Assembly: GCF_000620305.1 (NCBI RefSeq)
Contig: NZ_KK211100.1
Coordinates: 618,735-682,734 of the forward strand
Origin: Desulfitibacter alkalitolerans DSM 16504
GTDB lineage: Bacteria > Bacillota > DSM-16504 > Desulfitibacterales > Desulfitibacteraceae
Direction: 5' to 3'
DNA length: 64,000 bases
Shown here piece after piece: positions 1 through 8,161 of the stretch. The notes under the pieces are model-generated. The model did no database searches. It saw only the letters and a list, made by a program, of their open reading frames with translations, and had not been told where the DNA came from. How positions within the stretch are numbered: the stretch's first letter is position 1; each line of letters begins with the position of its first letter. The position numbers and the translations under genes were made by a program.

Positions 1-726
1 AGCAAAGATAACGTCTATTCCCTTATCGTACATCTGTGCTGCTAATTGCTGACCTGCAGCAACGTTGTCAAAGGTTCCCTGGTAAATCACGTTTTCTGGT
101 TTTATAACCATATTAGTGCCAAAGTTATCATTTGCGTACTGGATTCCCTGCTGGAAGCCCCAGTTAAACTTCTGAACTGGAGGTATCTCCATACCACCAA
201 TAAAACCAGCTTCACCTTCTTGTAACTGCAGGGCAGTTGCAACACCTGCTAAAAAGCCTGATTCGTGCTCTGCAAAGAAAATTGAGACTGTATTGTCTCC
301 AACAACCGGTGCCCAGTCACCTGAATGGGGATATCCATCTAATAATACAAATTTTGCTTCTGGATACCTTTCTTGTGCTGCAAATATTGCTGTTTCAAAT
401 TTAAACCCAGGAGTCACAATAAATCTAAATCCAGCATCATACAGGTTTCCGATCTCTGTAATATAATGTGCTTCAGTTTCACCGGCAGGCCTTAAATATC
501 TTGTCTCCACACCAAAGTCTGCTGCTGCTTTTAGTACGCCTTCCCAGGTCCCCTGATTAAAGGATTTGTCATCAATTGTACCAGCATCTGTAACCATACC
601 AACTTTAAAACCCTTGGCTTCATCAGCAGGCTTGTCAGCAGGTTTATCAGTTGTGCCTCCACAACCAACAGCAGCTGCTAACATGAATAATAAAACTACA
701 AACAACCCAACTCCTTTTTTAAACAT
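1..726 (-). CDS. BMP-family ABC substrate-binding lipoprotein (partial, C-terminus off left edge)
   Basis: Extracellular solute-binding lipoprotein of the BMP (Med/PnrA/TmpC) family, which usually captures nucleosides for an ABC importer. 242 residues are present and the C-terminal part runs off the left edge. The start ATG (724-726) follows a GAGGAGG ribosome site. Residues 1-22 form a lipoprotein signal ending in AAAVGCG, then a Lys/Asp/Pro-rich linker and the family opening KVGMVTDAGTIDDKSF. Later motifs GNLYDAGFRFIV and IGGMEIPPV also fit. DeoC lies directly upstream in the same orientation, so nucleoside uptake and breakdown is the natural reading. No permease or ATPase is in view, so the ligand is inferred. 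Its leader shares the 15-mer AAAACATTGAGGAGG with tctC (positions 735-749 and 3630-3644). Confidence 0.88.
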   Translation of the reverse strand, partial: MFKKGVGLFVVLLFMLAAAVGCGGTTDKPADKPADEAKGFKVGMVTDAGTIDDKSFNQGTWEGVLKAAADFGVETRYLRPAGETEAHYITEIGNLYDAGFRFIVTPGFKFETAIFAAQERYPEAKFVLLDGYPHSGDWAPVVGDNTVSIFFAEHESGFLAGVATALQLQEGEAGFIGGMEIPPVQKFNWGFQQGIQYANDNFGTNMVIKPENVIYQGTFDNVAAGQQLAAQMYDKGIDVIFA

Positions 727-835
727 TACTCCATCCTCCTCAATGTTTTTTTCAAAACAACCAAACCCATTTTACCATCATTAATGTTTTTTGTGTACTA
801 GCAAAATTGCAATATTTCAAGCAAATTGACTAGAT

Positions 836-1525
836 TTAGTTAGATTCCTTAATGATTTCTTCCATAATATTTTGTGTTGAGCTTGTACCAAATCTGGCAG
901 CCCCAGCCTTATATAACTCAAGGAGTTGATCTAGATTGCGAATTCCACCTGATGCTTTAATTGCTACCTGCGGTCCACAGTTTGCTCTCATTAATTTAAC
1001 ATGTTCAAGGGTTGCACCTATATTTGCAAAGCCCGTTGAGGTCTTAACAAAATCCACATTTAATTCCTCGCATATCTGGCAGCATTTGATGATTTCCTCA
1101 TGTGCAAGAAAAGCATTTTCAAAAATTACTTTAATTAGAACCTTCCTTTCATGACAAGCCTCAGTTACTGCCCGAACATCTTCTTTTACATAATCCCAGT
1201 CCCCTGAACGAACCCTGCCAATGGGCATAACAAGATCAAGTTCAACTGCCCCATCTTCTATTGCCTTAATGGCTTCAAAAACCTTTACATCAGTAGTGCT
1301 GTTTCCATGGGGAAAGCCTATGACAGCACTAACAAGAACCTCTGAGTTCTCCAGTAGTTTATTACAAACAGCAACGTCATAGGGCCTTACACAGACTGTT
1401 GCCACATTGTACTTTCTAGCAACTCTGCATTGCTCAATAACATCCCAATCTGTCATTTCAGGCTTTAATATAGGATGATCTATCATCTTTGCTATATCTC
1501 TGGCATTAAGACCTTTTCGCTCCAT
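836..1525 (-). CDS. deoC: deoxyribose-phosphate aldolase
   Basis: Class I aldolase that cleaves 2-deoxyribose-5-phosphate to acetaldehyde and glyceraldehyde-3-phosphate in deoxynucleoside catabolism (cytosolic). The 229 residues match the usual 215-260. The Schiff-base lysine is in VDFVKTSTGF (about residue 160) and the second active-site lysine in AIKASGGIR (about residue 191). The start ATG sits six bases after GGAGGA. It lies between the tauE-like gene and the BMP lipoprotein, all on the minus strand, and probably belongs with the latter in nucleoside use. Its acetaldehyde product could also enter CoA-dependent metabolism, but that link is only inference. Confidence 0.95.
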   Translation of the reverse strand: MERKGLNARDIAKMIDHPILKPEMTDWDVIEQCRVARKYNVATVCVRPYDVAVCNKLLENSEVLVSAVIGFPHGNSTTDVKVFEAIKAIEDGAVELDLVMPIGRVRSGDWDYVKEDVRAVTEACHERKVLIKVIFENAFLAHEEIIKCCQICEELNVDFVKTSTGFANIGATLEHVKLMRANCGPQVAIKASGGIRNLDQLLELYKAGAARFGTSSTQNIMEEIIKESN

Positions 1526-1632
1526 ATCCGTCCTCCAATATTTGATTACTAATACTTGATAATCATATAGTTATTCTGCATTTTTTATATAAATCCTTTT
1601 TCATATCAATTAATAGCAGCTGTGTGAAAAGC

Positions 1633-2370
1633 TTAGAGTAGGCTTGTTGCTATTGAATAACCAGCAACTATTAATAAAAGGATAATGACAACTTTTTTAA
1701 ACAGCTCGTTAGGAACCAGCTTAAATAAAAATTTCCCCAAAAACATTCCTATAATAGGAAAAGGTACAAGATATAAAATAATCTTAAATATTTCCATAGA
1801 AATAACGCCGGACAAAAACATTATTGGAAATGTAAAACAGTAAATTAAGAAAAAATATGCCACTCCTGTAGCCCGATAAGCATTTTTATCAATATCAAAG
1901 TTGGTCAATACCAAAATAATTGGAGGACCAGGCATACCAATGGTAGCCGTTAAGAATCCCGAAAGGCTTCCACTTACCTTAAACCACCGCACCCTGTTGT
2001 CATCTGTGATAGGTAACGTATAGTTTTTCAAGGTTATCATACACATGAACACCACTACTATACTGACAAATATTTTTAAAAGGATTACATTAATTATTGA
2101 AAAAACATAAACACCAACAGGTACTCCAAATAAAGCTCCAAATAACATCTGCTTTACCATTTGCCAATCTGTATCCTGCCGAATTGTATATAATAGTGTC
2201 CCTAAAGAAAGTAATGACAATACCATACTTAAAGCCACTGCCCATTTTGGATCAAACATTAATATAAAAAAGGGTACAGCAACTAGAGGAAACCCAAATC
2301 CTGTCAATGCTTGTGTAGCAGATGCGAGAACTACCACACAAGCACTTAGTATCCATGTAGTTATATCCAA
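1633..2370 (-). CDS. TauE/SafE-family membrane exporter (probable sulfite/sulfonate exporter)
   Basis: Polytopic inner-membrane protein of the TauE/SafE (DUF81) family, about 245 residues with roughly eight hydrophobic segments. The two family repeats are visible: an N-terminal half with ATQALTGFGFPLVAVPF and a second half with GFLTATIGMPGPPIILVL. Family members export sulfite or sulfoacetate, or import sulfonates. Next to xsc, whose reaction releases sulfite, the most economical role is sulfite export. The start is read as TTG at 2368-2370, eight bases after an AAGG ribosome site; a GTG three codons upstream has no spacing for one. A terminator separates it from tctC, so it may have its own promoter in 2383-2540. 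Confidence 0.82.
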   Translation of the reverse strand: MDITTWILSACVVVLASATQALTGFGFPLVAVPFFILMFDPKWAVALSMVLSLLSLGTLLYTIRQDTDWQMVKQMLFGALFGVPVGVYVFSIINVILLKIFVSIVVVFMCMITLKNYTLPITDDNRVRWFKVSGSLSGFLTATIGMPGPPIILVLTNFDIDKNAYRATGVAYFFLIYCFTFPIMFLSGVISMEIFKIILYLVPFPIIGMFLGKFLFKLVPNELFKKVVIILLLIVAGYSIATSLL

Positions 2371-2540
2371 CACACACACCTTCTAACTGTGAATATGATA
2401 TCATATATGTTAGTGTCTTATATCTTAGTCCATCTTTTACGCTTCAATGAAGCCCAAAATTGCAGGAACAACTCCGGAACGAATATCCCCTTATATTACT
2501 AATATCCCAGGTCTTCACCTATTATTACTATATTATAATA

Positions 2541-2582
2541 TTAAAAAATACTGCCAGCAAACCATTTGGTTACTGGCAGTAT
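2541..2582 (-). terminator. intrinsic terminator after tctC
   Basis: Perfect 10-bp arms ATACTGCCAG (2548-2557) and CTGGCAGTAT (2573-2582) continue as an AACC/GGTT inner stem. In the minus-strand direction the hairpin is followed by TTTTTTAA. It lies 25 bp past the tctC stop codon and would end the transporter transcript before the tauE-like gene. Confidence 0.85.
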
Positions 2583-2607
2583 CTTGTAGTTAAGTTGGCT
2601 TTATAAA

Positions 2608-3621
2608 TTATTGAATTTCACCAACAGCTCTTAAAATCTCTTCCACAGTTTTTGCATAGTTAGCAATATGTTCTTTTGCTTCTTTACTATTCATTACACC
2701 CATAGGTGCTCCTAATTTTTCCATGTCTGCTAAATACTCAGGATTGCTCATAATTTTCATGAAGCCTGCTTCTAAAATGTCAATAACTTCTTGTGGAGTG
2801 TCTTTTTGTACTGCAATTCCCCTGTCAGTACTCATTATTACATCATAACCTTGCTCTATAAGGGTAGGAACATCAGGAATGTATTCGTGACGTTCTGCTG
2901 AGGTCACACCTAATATCTTGATTTGATCCCCTAATCTGTACATGTCTGAGAGGTTGCCAAAGTTTAAGTCTATCTGTCCACCCATTATTGCTGCTTGTGC
3001 ATCAGCTGCTCCTGGGAAGGGAAGAGTTGTTAACTCAATACCTGCCTCTTTTTCCAGCTGAAGAATTGCTAAATGCTGTCCAACAAATAATCCGGCTGTT
3101 CCAGCTGTTAAAGCTTTAGGATTTGCTTTTGCATAATCAACCACGTCTTGAATTGAGTTAAACGGACTGTTTGGAAGTACACCAATGGCAACTGGGTCAA
3201 ATCCCCAATGTGCAACTGGAATGAAGTCTTCCCATGAATATAATGTGTCTTCAAGCATTGATTTAGCTATAATGTGAGGTAAGTTATAAACAGTCATTTG
3301 ATATCCATCTGGAACCTGCTGTACAAACTGATTCCAACCAGTTGTTCCACCAGCACCTGCAATGTTAACAATAACTAGCGGCTGGCCAAATTCCTGCTGG
3401 AAGTATTTTAACAAGGGACGAGCCTGGGCATCAGTTGCAGCTCCTGCACTGTAGGATACTATCATTTGTACTGGTTTTTCTGGGAAACCTTCTCTTTTTG
3501 GCTGTTCAGCTGAACCGCCGCCACTATCAGGTTTGCTGCCTCCACAACCAGCTATTAATGCAATGCTTAACAGTAAAACAAGGATACCAATCAAAATTTT
3601 TGATGACTTGCTTTTTAACAT
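2608..3621 (-). CDS. tctC: tripartite tricarboxylate transporter substrate-binding lipoprotein (TctC/Bug family)
   Basis: Extracytoplasmic capture protein of a TTT-type carboxylate transporter, 337 residues. Residues 1-26 are a lipoprotein signal ending IALIAGCG. The mature part opens with the Bug-family pattern FPEKPVQMIVSYSAGAATDAQARP, and GGTTGWN, AVGTAG-like (LTAGTAGLFVG) and the C-terminal IMSNPEYLADMEKLGAP region also fit TctC proteins. The start ATG is eight bases after GAGG. It forms one unit with the fused TctA-TctB protein upstream, separated by a structured 290-bp gap. Given the neighbours xsc, sauS-like and SucCD-like genes, a C2/C3 sulfonate such as sulfoacetate is the likely ligand (inference; related TTT systems for sulfolactate are known). 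Confidence 0.9.
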   Translation of the reverse strand: MLKSKSSKILIGILVLLLSIALIAGCGGSKPDSGGGSAEQPKREGFPEKPVQMIVSYSAGAATDAQARPLLKYFQQEFGQPLVIVNIAGAGGTTGWNQFVQQVPDGYQMTVYNLPHIIAKSMLEDTLYSWEDFIPVAHWGFDPVAIGVLPNSPFNSIQDVVDYAKANPKALTAGTAGLFVGQHLAILQLEKEAGIELTTLPFPGAADAQAAIMGGQIDLNFGNLSDMYRLGDQIKILGVTSAERHEYIPDVPTLIEQGYDVIMSTDRGIAVQKDTPQEVIDILEAGFMKIMSNPEYLADMEKLGAPMGVMNSKEAKEHIANYAKTVEEILRAVGEIQ

Positions 3622-3754
3622 AAACCAAACCTCCTCAATGTTTTGTGTTTATCTGGCGTGAAATTCCATTTTCTTCAAAACTTTAATTCAAGCTCCTCCA
3701 TTAAACAGTCCTCTGTATTTCTCAGCCCACACCCTTTCTTTTAAAATATAAGGA

Positions 3755-3899
3755 CAATAGAGCTTGTGAATATCTTAACAAAATTTAAGGGTATTGTTAA
3801 CTGGTTTTTTGCAGAAATATTGGTTTGTTATGGCTGCCATAAGTTTTTCTTATAGTTCTAGGCATACTTAGCCTAGTGTCCCTTATACAAGCTCTATTG
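3755..3899 (-). promoter_or_regulatory. intercistronic four-way-junction RNA/DNA fold between tctA-tctB and tctC
   Basis: A perfect 13-bp inverted repeat (3755-3767 and 3887-3899, CAATAGAGCTTGT / ACAAGCTCTATTG) closes a segment holding three more hairpins: TTAACAA/TTGTTAA (3775-3781, 3794-3800), TTATGGC/GCCATAA (3828-3834, 3836-3842) and CTAGGC/GCCTAG (3858-3863, 3871-3876). Together they draw a four-way junction. The rest of the 290-bp gap holds only the tctC ribosome site. There is no U-tract, so it is not a simple terminator. A plausible job is transcript processing or stabilisation that raises the binding protein over the permease. No known RNA family is recognised. Confidence 0.5.
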
Positions 3900-3912
3900 C
3901 TAAGATAACAAA

Positions 3913-5919
3913 TTAGAATAGCATTCCCCTTGGTGTTGGCAGATATAAGAATACGCCAAATGCAAGATACAATACTGCAATAGCACCAATACCAAAAATA
4001 ATTAGCTTGGGCAGATATTTAATGGGATTATTTCCACTTACTGCTATCATTCTTGCACCAACAAACATCATTAATATGAAGGTTGCAGTATAAAAACCTA
4101 TTGTTTTTGCCAAAACTACAGCCAAACTAGTAGCAATGGAAATTTCTGCAACAATTCGCCAGGGTATCCATTTAACCCTGTCGCTATGGAACATGGTTGC
4201 ATAAAACACCTGGAAAGCACCTACTAATGCAATTATAAGAAATACTACTGTTGGGAACATTGAAGCTTCATGAGACAGAGGATCTAGATATACCCTCCAG
4301 ACTATAATGCATAATGCAATTATCACCATACCCAATATAGCATCAGTAGAGAAAATACCCTTGTACTTTAAGTCTTCCGCAGCCTGAGGGTTTTTCTTTT
4401 TTTCTGCAGCTTCCTTGATCATTCTTTTTCTCTCAAGCCAAATTGTACTAGCAATCACTGCAACAATAACAAGAATTACACCAATTGAAATTGGTCGTGT
4501 AAAGAAATAGTCGAAGATACCATCTCTAGCCATGGCAATCCTGTAACCCAAAAGGAAATTTTCTTCTGCAATTGGACCAAGTATCAAGCCTAATACTGCA
4601 GGAGCAGGCGATATGCCCAGTTTTAATAAGAAATATCCTACTATTCCTAAAGCCACCATAACATAAACATCAAAAAAGTTGCTGTTTACTGCAAAGGAAC
4701 CAAAAAGACATAAGGCAATAACTGTTGGTCCCAGATAAAACTCCTTTACCTTTAGAAGATGGGAAGCATAATTTAATATAGCTACTGCAACAACTAGCAG
4801 GGCAACCTGTGCCAATAGAAATGCTGCCATAAAGGTATAGGTTATTTCAGCATTGATTGAAAACAATAGAGGGCCTGGCCATAAGCCATGGATCAAAAGA
4901 CCTCCTAATAGTACAGCTGCTGTTGGGCTGCCAGGAATACCCAGGGTAAATAAAGGTATTAAGGATCCACCCACTGTAGCGTTATTTGCTGCTTCTGGTG
5001 CAATAACTCCTTCCACTTTACCCTTACCATATTCTTCAGGGTTCTTTGAGTATCTTTTCACCTGGTCATAGGCAACGATACCCCCTACCTGTCCCCCTGC
5101 TCCTGGTACAATACCAAGTATTGTACCCAGCACACCTGCAAACAGTTGTATTCCTTTAAATTTAGTCCACATCTCCTTGTACAAAGAGAATATATCCCCT
5201 TTATGCTTTGGAGCCTGTATTATCTGTTTTTCCCCTTCTCTCATAACATTTTCAAAGTAAATCAGTACTTGTGAAAATGCGAAAAAGCCTACTAGTGCGG
5301 GAATTAGGTTTATACCACCCCATAAATCCATTATTCCAAAGGTAAACCTTGGCTCACCTGTGGTTGGTGATATACCAATTATTCCAAGCCATACACCAAA
5401 ACCACCGCTTATCAAACCTTTAATAAGTTCTTTACCGGTTCCCAAACTTGCGATTATTACTAAGCCAAAAACTGCCACCCAGAACTTTTCAGCAGCCCCG
5501 AATTTTAGCGCAAAAACCGCTAATAAGGGAGCAAATATCAACAAGGCTATTGCACTTATTACACCACCATGGGCTGAAGCCATGGCAGATGCTAAAAGCG
5601 CCCTTCTGCCTTCACCCTTTTGAGCCATTGGATAGCCATCAAATAAAGTGGCTATATTGGCAGGGGCACCGGGAATATTTAAAAGAATAGCCGATATTGA
5701 CCCACCATAAACTGCTCCAGTATATACGCCGGCTAACACTGTAAGTCCTTCAACAGGAGTCATTGTAAAGGTAAAGGGAACTAGTAGGGCAACACCCATT
5801 GTCGGGCTAAAGCCCGGTAAGGCCCCAATTACTATACCGCCTGCAATGGATACTAGTATGAGCAGGATTAGCGATAAATCTGCCAAATGACTAAATCCAT
5901 ATAACAAATGTTCTAGCAT
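3913..5919 (-). CDS. fused TctA-TctB membrane subunit of a tripartite tricarboxylate transporter
   Basis: Single 668-residue membrane protein that joins both membrane subunits of a TTT transporter. Residues 1 to about 500 are TctA, with the family motifs GALPGFSPTMGVALLVPFTF, GSISAILLNIPGAP and GIVPGAGGQVGGI. After a charged linker (about 500-520, KRMIKEAAEKKKNPQ) the last 145 residues have four hydrophobic segments in the TctB pattern. In most systems TctA and TctB are separate proteins. The start is read as ATG at 5917-5919, about ten bases after GTGAGG; an in-frame GTG four codons earlier overlaps that ribosome site. It works with TctC (2608-3621) and is translated after the acyl-CoA ligase pair, which supports uptake of the ligase substrate. 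Confidence 0.9.
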   Translation of the reverse strand: MLEHLLYGFSHLADLSLILLILVSIAGGIVIGALPGFSPTMGVALLVPFTFTMTPVEGLTVLAGVYTGAVYGGSISAILLNIPGAPANIATLFDGYPMAQKGEGRRALLASAMASAHGGVISAIALLIFAPLLAVFALKFGAAEKFWVAVFGLVIIASLGTGKELIKGLISGGFGVWLGIIGISPTTGEPRFTFGIMDLWGGINLIPALVGFFAFSQVLIYFENVMREGEKQIIQAPKHKGDIFSLYKEMWTKFKGIQLFAGVLGTILGIVPGAGGQVGGIVAYDQVKRYSKNPEEYGKGKVEGVIAPEAANNATVGGSLIPLFTLGIPGSPTAAVLLGGLLIHGLWPGPLLFSINAEITYTFMAAFLLAQVALLVVAVAILNYASHLLKVKEFYLGPTVIALCLFGSFAVNSNFFDVYVMVALGIVGYFLLKLGISPAPAVLGLILGPIAEENFLLGYRIAMARDGIFDYFFTRPISIGVILVIVAVIASTIWLERKRMIKEAAEKKKNPQAAEDLKYKGIFSTDAILGMVIIALCIIVWRVYLDPLSHEASMFPTVVFLIIALVGAFQVFYATMFHSDRVKWIPWRIVAEISIATSLAVVLAKTIGFYTATFILMMFVGARMIAVSGNNPIKYLPKLIIFGIGAIAVLYLAFGVFLYLPTPRGMLF

Positions 5920-6024
5920 TAAAAATTTCACCTCACTTTAAATATTTGAATTAAATCTTTGTGATATAACCTGTGCGCACAGGAATTTCATCTAATAATG
6001 TTGTCTTGAGGTGTGAAAATAAAA

Positions 6025-6927
6025 TTAGTTTTCTCTACCATAATGTTCAAAGAATTTTTTCTTGAGCAATTCTCCTGCTTCTGATGGCCTTTTAGCTACA
6101 AGACCTCCGGCCTCAGTTATGGCCTTTGCTTTTCCTTCATAAGTGCCTTTGCCCATTGTTACTATTGCGCCTGCATGACCCATGCTTTTTCCAGGAGGCG
6201 CTGAACAACCAGCAATATAGGCAACTAAAGGTTTAGTAAAGCCTCCGCTTTGCATCAGCTCAGCAGCCTCTTCCTCCATACTGCCGCCAATCTCGCCTAC
6301 TATAACAACACCTTCAGTGTCTGGATCTGCTTCAAACATTCTCAACACTTCAACAGTTCTTGTGCAAGGAACAGGGTCTCCACCTAGACCTACAGAACTG
6401 GATATACCAAAACCTGCGGCTACAACATGGGATGCAACTTCATTTGTTAAGCTCCCACTTTTAGTGATAAATCCAATTTTACCCGGCTTATACACATCTT
6501 CCAACCATACTGGTACAAAACCAAGCATGCCTTGACCTGGAGTTGCCATACCTGCAGTATTAGGTCCTAATACTACTGCATTTTTTTCCTTTGCAAAGGT
6601 TCTTATTTCCATACAATCCTGAACAGGCACACCATCTGCCAATAAAACCACCAGCTTTAGACCTGCATCGAGAGCTTCAAAAGCAGCATCCTTGGTTAAT
6701 CGTGGGGGCACAAATACCACTGAGGCTTCTGCTCCATGCTTATGGGCTGCAGCAGACACTGTATTATACACGGGTAAACCAAGTGCCGTCTGTCCTTCTT
6801 TTCCAGGAGTAACACCAGCTACTACATTTGTATTATTTTCCAACATACGTTCAGCCCAAAACATACCTTCCTTACCAGTTATACCCTGAACAATTACCTT
6901 AGTATCTGAGTGTAATAGAATAGCCAT
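6025..6927 (-). CDS. succinyl-CoA synthetase-like alpha subunit; probable sulfoacetate-CoA ligase alpha
   Basis: Alpha subunit of an NDP-forming acyl-CoA ligase, 300 residues. The CoA-binding domain (1-125) shows GITGKEGMFWAERML and the family PNTAG motif. The ligase domain has GHAGAIVTMGKGTYEGK, with the His that carries the phosphate in the SucD family. The start overlaps the beta-subunit stop as TAATG, so the two are translationally coupled. Sequence alone says SucD. The location between xsc and a sulfonate-type transporter, with a SauS-like acylating dehydrogenase in the locus, points to activation of sulfoacetate rather than succinate. An ADP-forming SucCD-type sulfoacetate-CoA ligase has been described in anaerobes, as far as I recall. 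Substrate is inference. Confidence 0.85.
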   Translation of the reverse strand: MAILLHSDTKVIVQGITGKEGMFWAERMLENNTNVVAGVTPGKEGQTALGLPVYNTVSAAAHKHGAEASVVFVPPRLTKDAAFEALDAGLKLVVLLADGVPVQDCMEIRTFAKEKNAVVLGPNTAGMATPGQGMLGFVPVWLEDVYKPGKIGFITKSGSLTNEVASHVVAAGFGISSSVGLGGDPVPCTRTVEVLRMFEADPDTEGVVIVGEIGGSMEEEAAELMQSGGFTKPLVAYIAGCSAPPGKSMGHAGAIVTMGKGTYEGKAKAITEAGGLVAKRPSEAGELLKKKFFEHYGREN

Positions 6928-8060
6928 TAGTTACTTCCCCCTAACCTAATTGCTTCCTTAACAGCTTCTTCTGCACTCCAAAAAGCTGTAAGCCCTATTT
7001 CTTCCTTAAGGATTCTGTGACCTTCTTCTTCGCCTGTTCCTCTTAATGAAACCACAACTGGAACTCTCGGCTGCAATGCCTTTATAGCTTCTGCAAGCCC
7101 TTGTGCAATAACATCAGCTCTAGCAATAAGTCCAAAAACATTTACTAAAACAACTTTCACCTCAGGATCTCTTAAAACTAAATCCAAAGCATTATATGCG
7201 TTTCTGTATTGGGCGCCACCAAATTCTAAAAAGTTGGATGCTTTACCACCATAATGGTTGACAAGATCCAAAGTCATCATCGTTAACCCTGCACCTGCAC
7301 AGCAAAGCCCAATATAGCCATCAAGCTTAATATAACCAAGACCTACCTGTGATGCTTCGTACTCGATTTCACTATCATATTGATCTTTTGTTTTTGTAAA
7401 TTTAGGCTGACGATATAAAGCATTATCATAAATATTAACCTTTGAATCTGCTGCTATTATATTACCTTCACCAGTTACAATTAATGGGTTTATTTCTACT
7501 AAATCGGCATCATATTTTCTAAATAAACTATAAACCTTAAGCATTACCTCAGCTGTTTCAAGGGCTTCCTTGCCGGTTAAACCCATTTTATAGCTAATTC
7601 TGCGTGCCTGGTAGGGCAGCAATCCTTTAAAAATATCTACCGTTTCCATTACTATTTTTTCAGGAGTTTCTTTAGCAACTTCTTCAATATCCACTCCACC
7701 GGCTGTACTGGCCATTATAAGAGGACTGCCTTTTTCAGCATCAATGGTAACTGATAGGTAGTATTCCTTTGCAATATTTAACTTTTCTTCTACCAATACT
7801 TTGTCAACTGTATAATCACGTAATTTCATACCAAATATTTCTTTGCTTAACTCTTTAGCTTCCCCAGGAGTATCTGCAAATTTAATTCCACCGGCCTTGC
7901 CTCTTCCTCCCTGGAGAATCTGAGATTTTATAACTACAGAACTGCCAATTTTGGCTGCATTGCTTTCCACTTCTTCGGGTGAATAGGCAACAAAACCCTG
8001 TGGAGTTGGAATGCCTTCTTCAGCAAAAAGCTTCTTACCCTCAAACTCATAAAGTTTCAT
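6927..8060 (-). CDS. succinyl-CoA synthetase-like beta subunit; probable sulfoacetate-CoA ligase beta
   Basis: Beta subunit of the same ligase, 377 residues against about 385 for SucC. The ATP-grasp part (1-230) has YEFEGKKLFAEEGIPTP, VIKSQILQGGRGKAGG and EINPLIV. The C-terminal domain has GAGLTMMTLDLVNHYGGKASNFLEFGG and ends VVSLRGTGEEEGHRIL, all standard SucC signatures. The start ATG follows GGGGGAG. It sits 101 bp after xsc with a perfect 15-bp hairpin in between, and its stop codon overlaps the alpha-subunit start. With the SauS-like enzyme it would give sulfoacetate + CoA + ATP to sulfoacetyl-CoA. Role in ordinary succinyl-CoA metabolism cannot be excluded from sequence. Confidence 0.85.
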   Translation of the reverse strand: MKLYEFEGKKLFAEEGIPTPQGFVAYSPEEVESNAAKIGSSVVIKSQILQGGRGKAGGIKFADTPGEAKELSKEIFGMKLRDYTVDKVLVEEKLNIAKEYYLSVTIDAEKGSPLIMASTAGGVDIEEVAKETPEKIVMETVDIFKGLLPYQARRISYKMGLTGKEALETAEVMLKVYSLFRKYDADLVEINPLIVTGEGNIIAADSKVNIYDNALYRQPKFTKTKDQYDSEIEYEASQVGLGYIKLDGYIGLCCAGAGLTMMTLDLVNHYGGKASNFLEFGGAQYRNAYNALDLVLRDPEVKVVLVNVFGLIARADVIAQGLAEAIKALQPRVPVVVSLRGTGEEEGHRILKEEIGLTAFWSAEEAVKEAIRLGGSN

Positions 8061-8110
8061 GGATTCTTTTCTCCCCCGTTTTGTAAATTTAACAGTACCA
8101 ATTGTTTAAA

Positions 8111-8146
8111 TATACTACCTTCTTCCGAGCAGAAGAAGGTAGTATA
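8111..8146 (-). promoter_or_regulatory. 15-bp perfect intercistronic stem-loop after xsc
   Basis: Arms 8111-8125 and 8132-8146 (TATACTACCTTCTTC / GAAGAAGGTAGTATA) pair without a mismatch around the loop CGAGCA. In the direction of xsc transcription the stem is followed by TTTAAACA, a poor U-tract, so complete termination is unlikely. It may trim or stabilise the 3' end of the xsc message and lower expression of the ligase genes. Confidence 0.6.
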
Positions 8147-8161
8147 CATTTTTTAAAGGTC

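Noticed and set aside
3755-3899. Possible tRNA because of the four-arm fold
   Set aside because: The closing stem is 13 bp, there is no TTC-loop or anticodon-arm pattern, and the arms are too far apart.
8111-8146. Intrinsic terminator of xsc
   Set aside because: The T-run lies on the wrong side for xsc (plus strand). In the sense direction TTTAAACA follows, too poor for efficient release.
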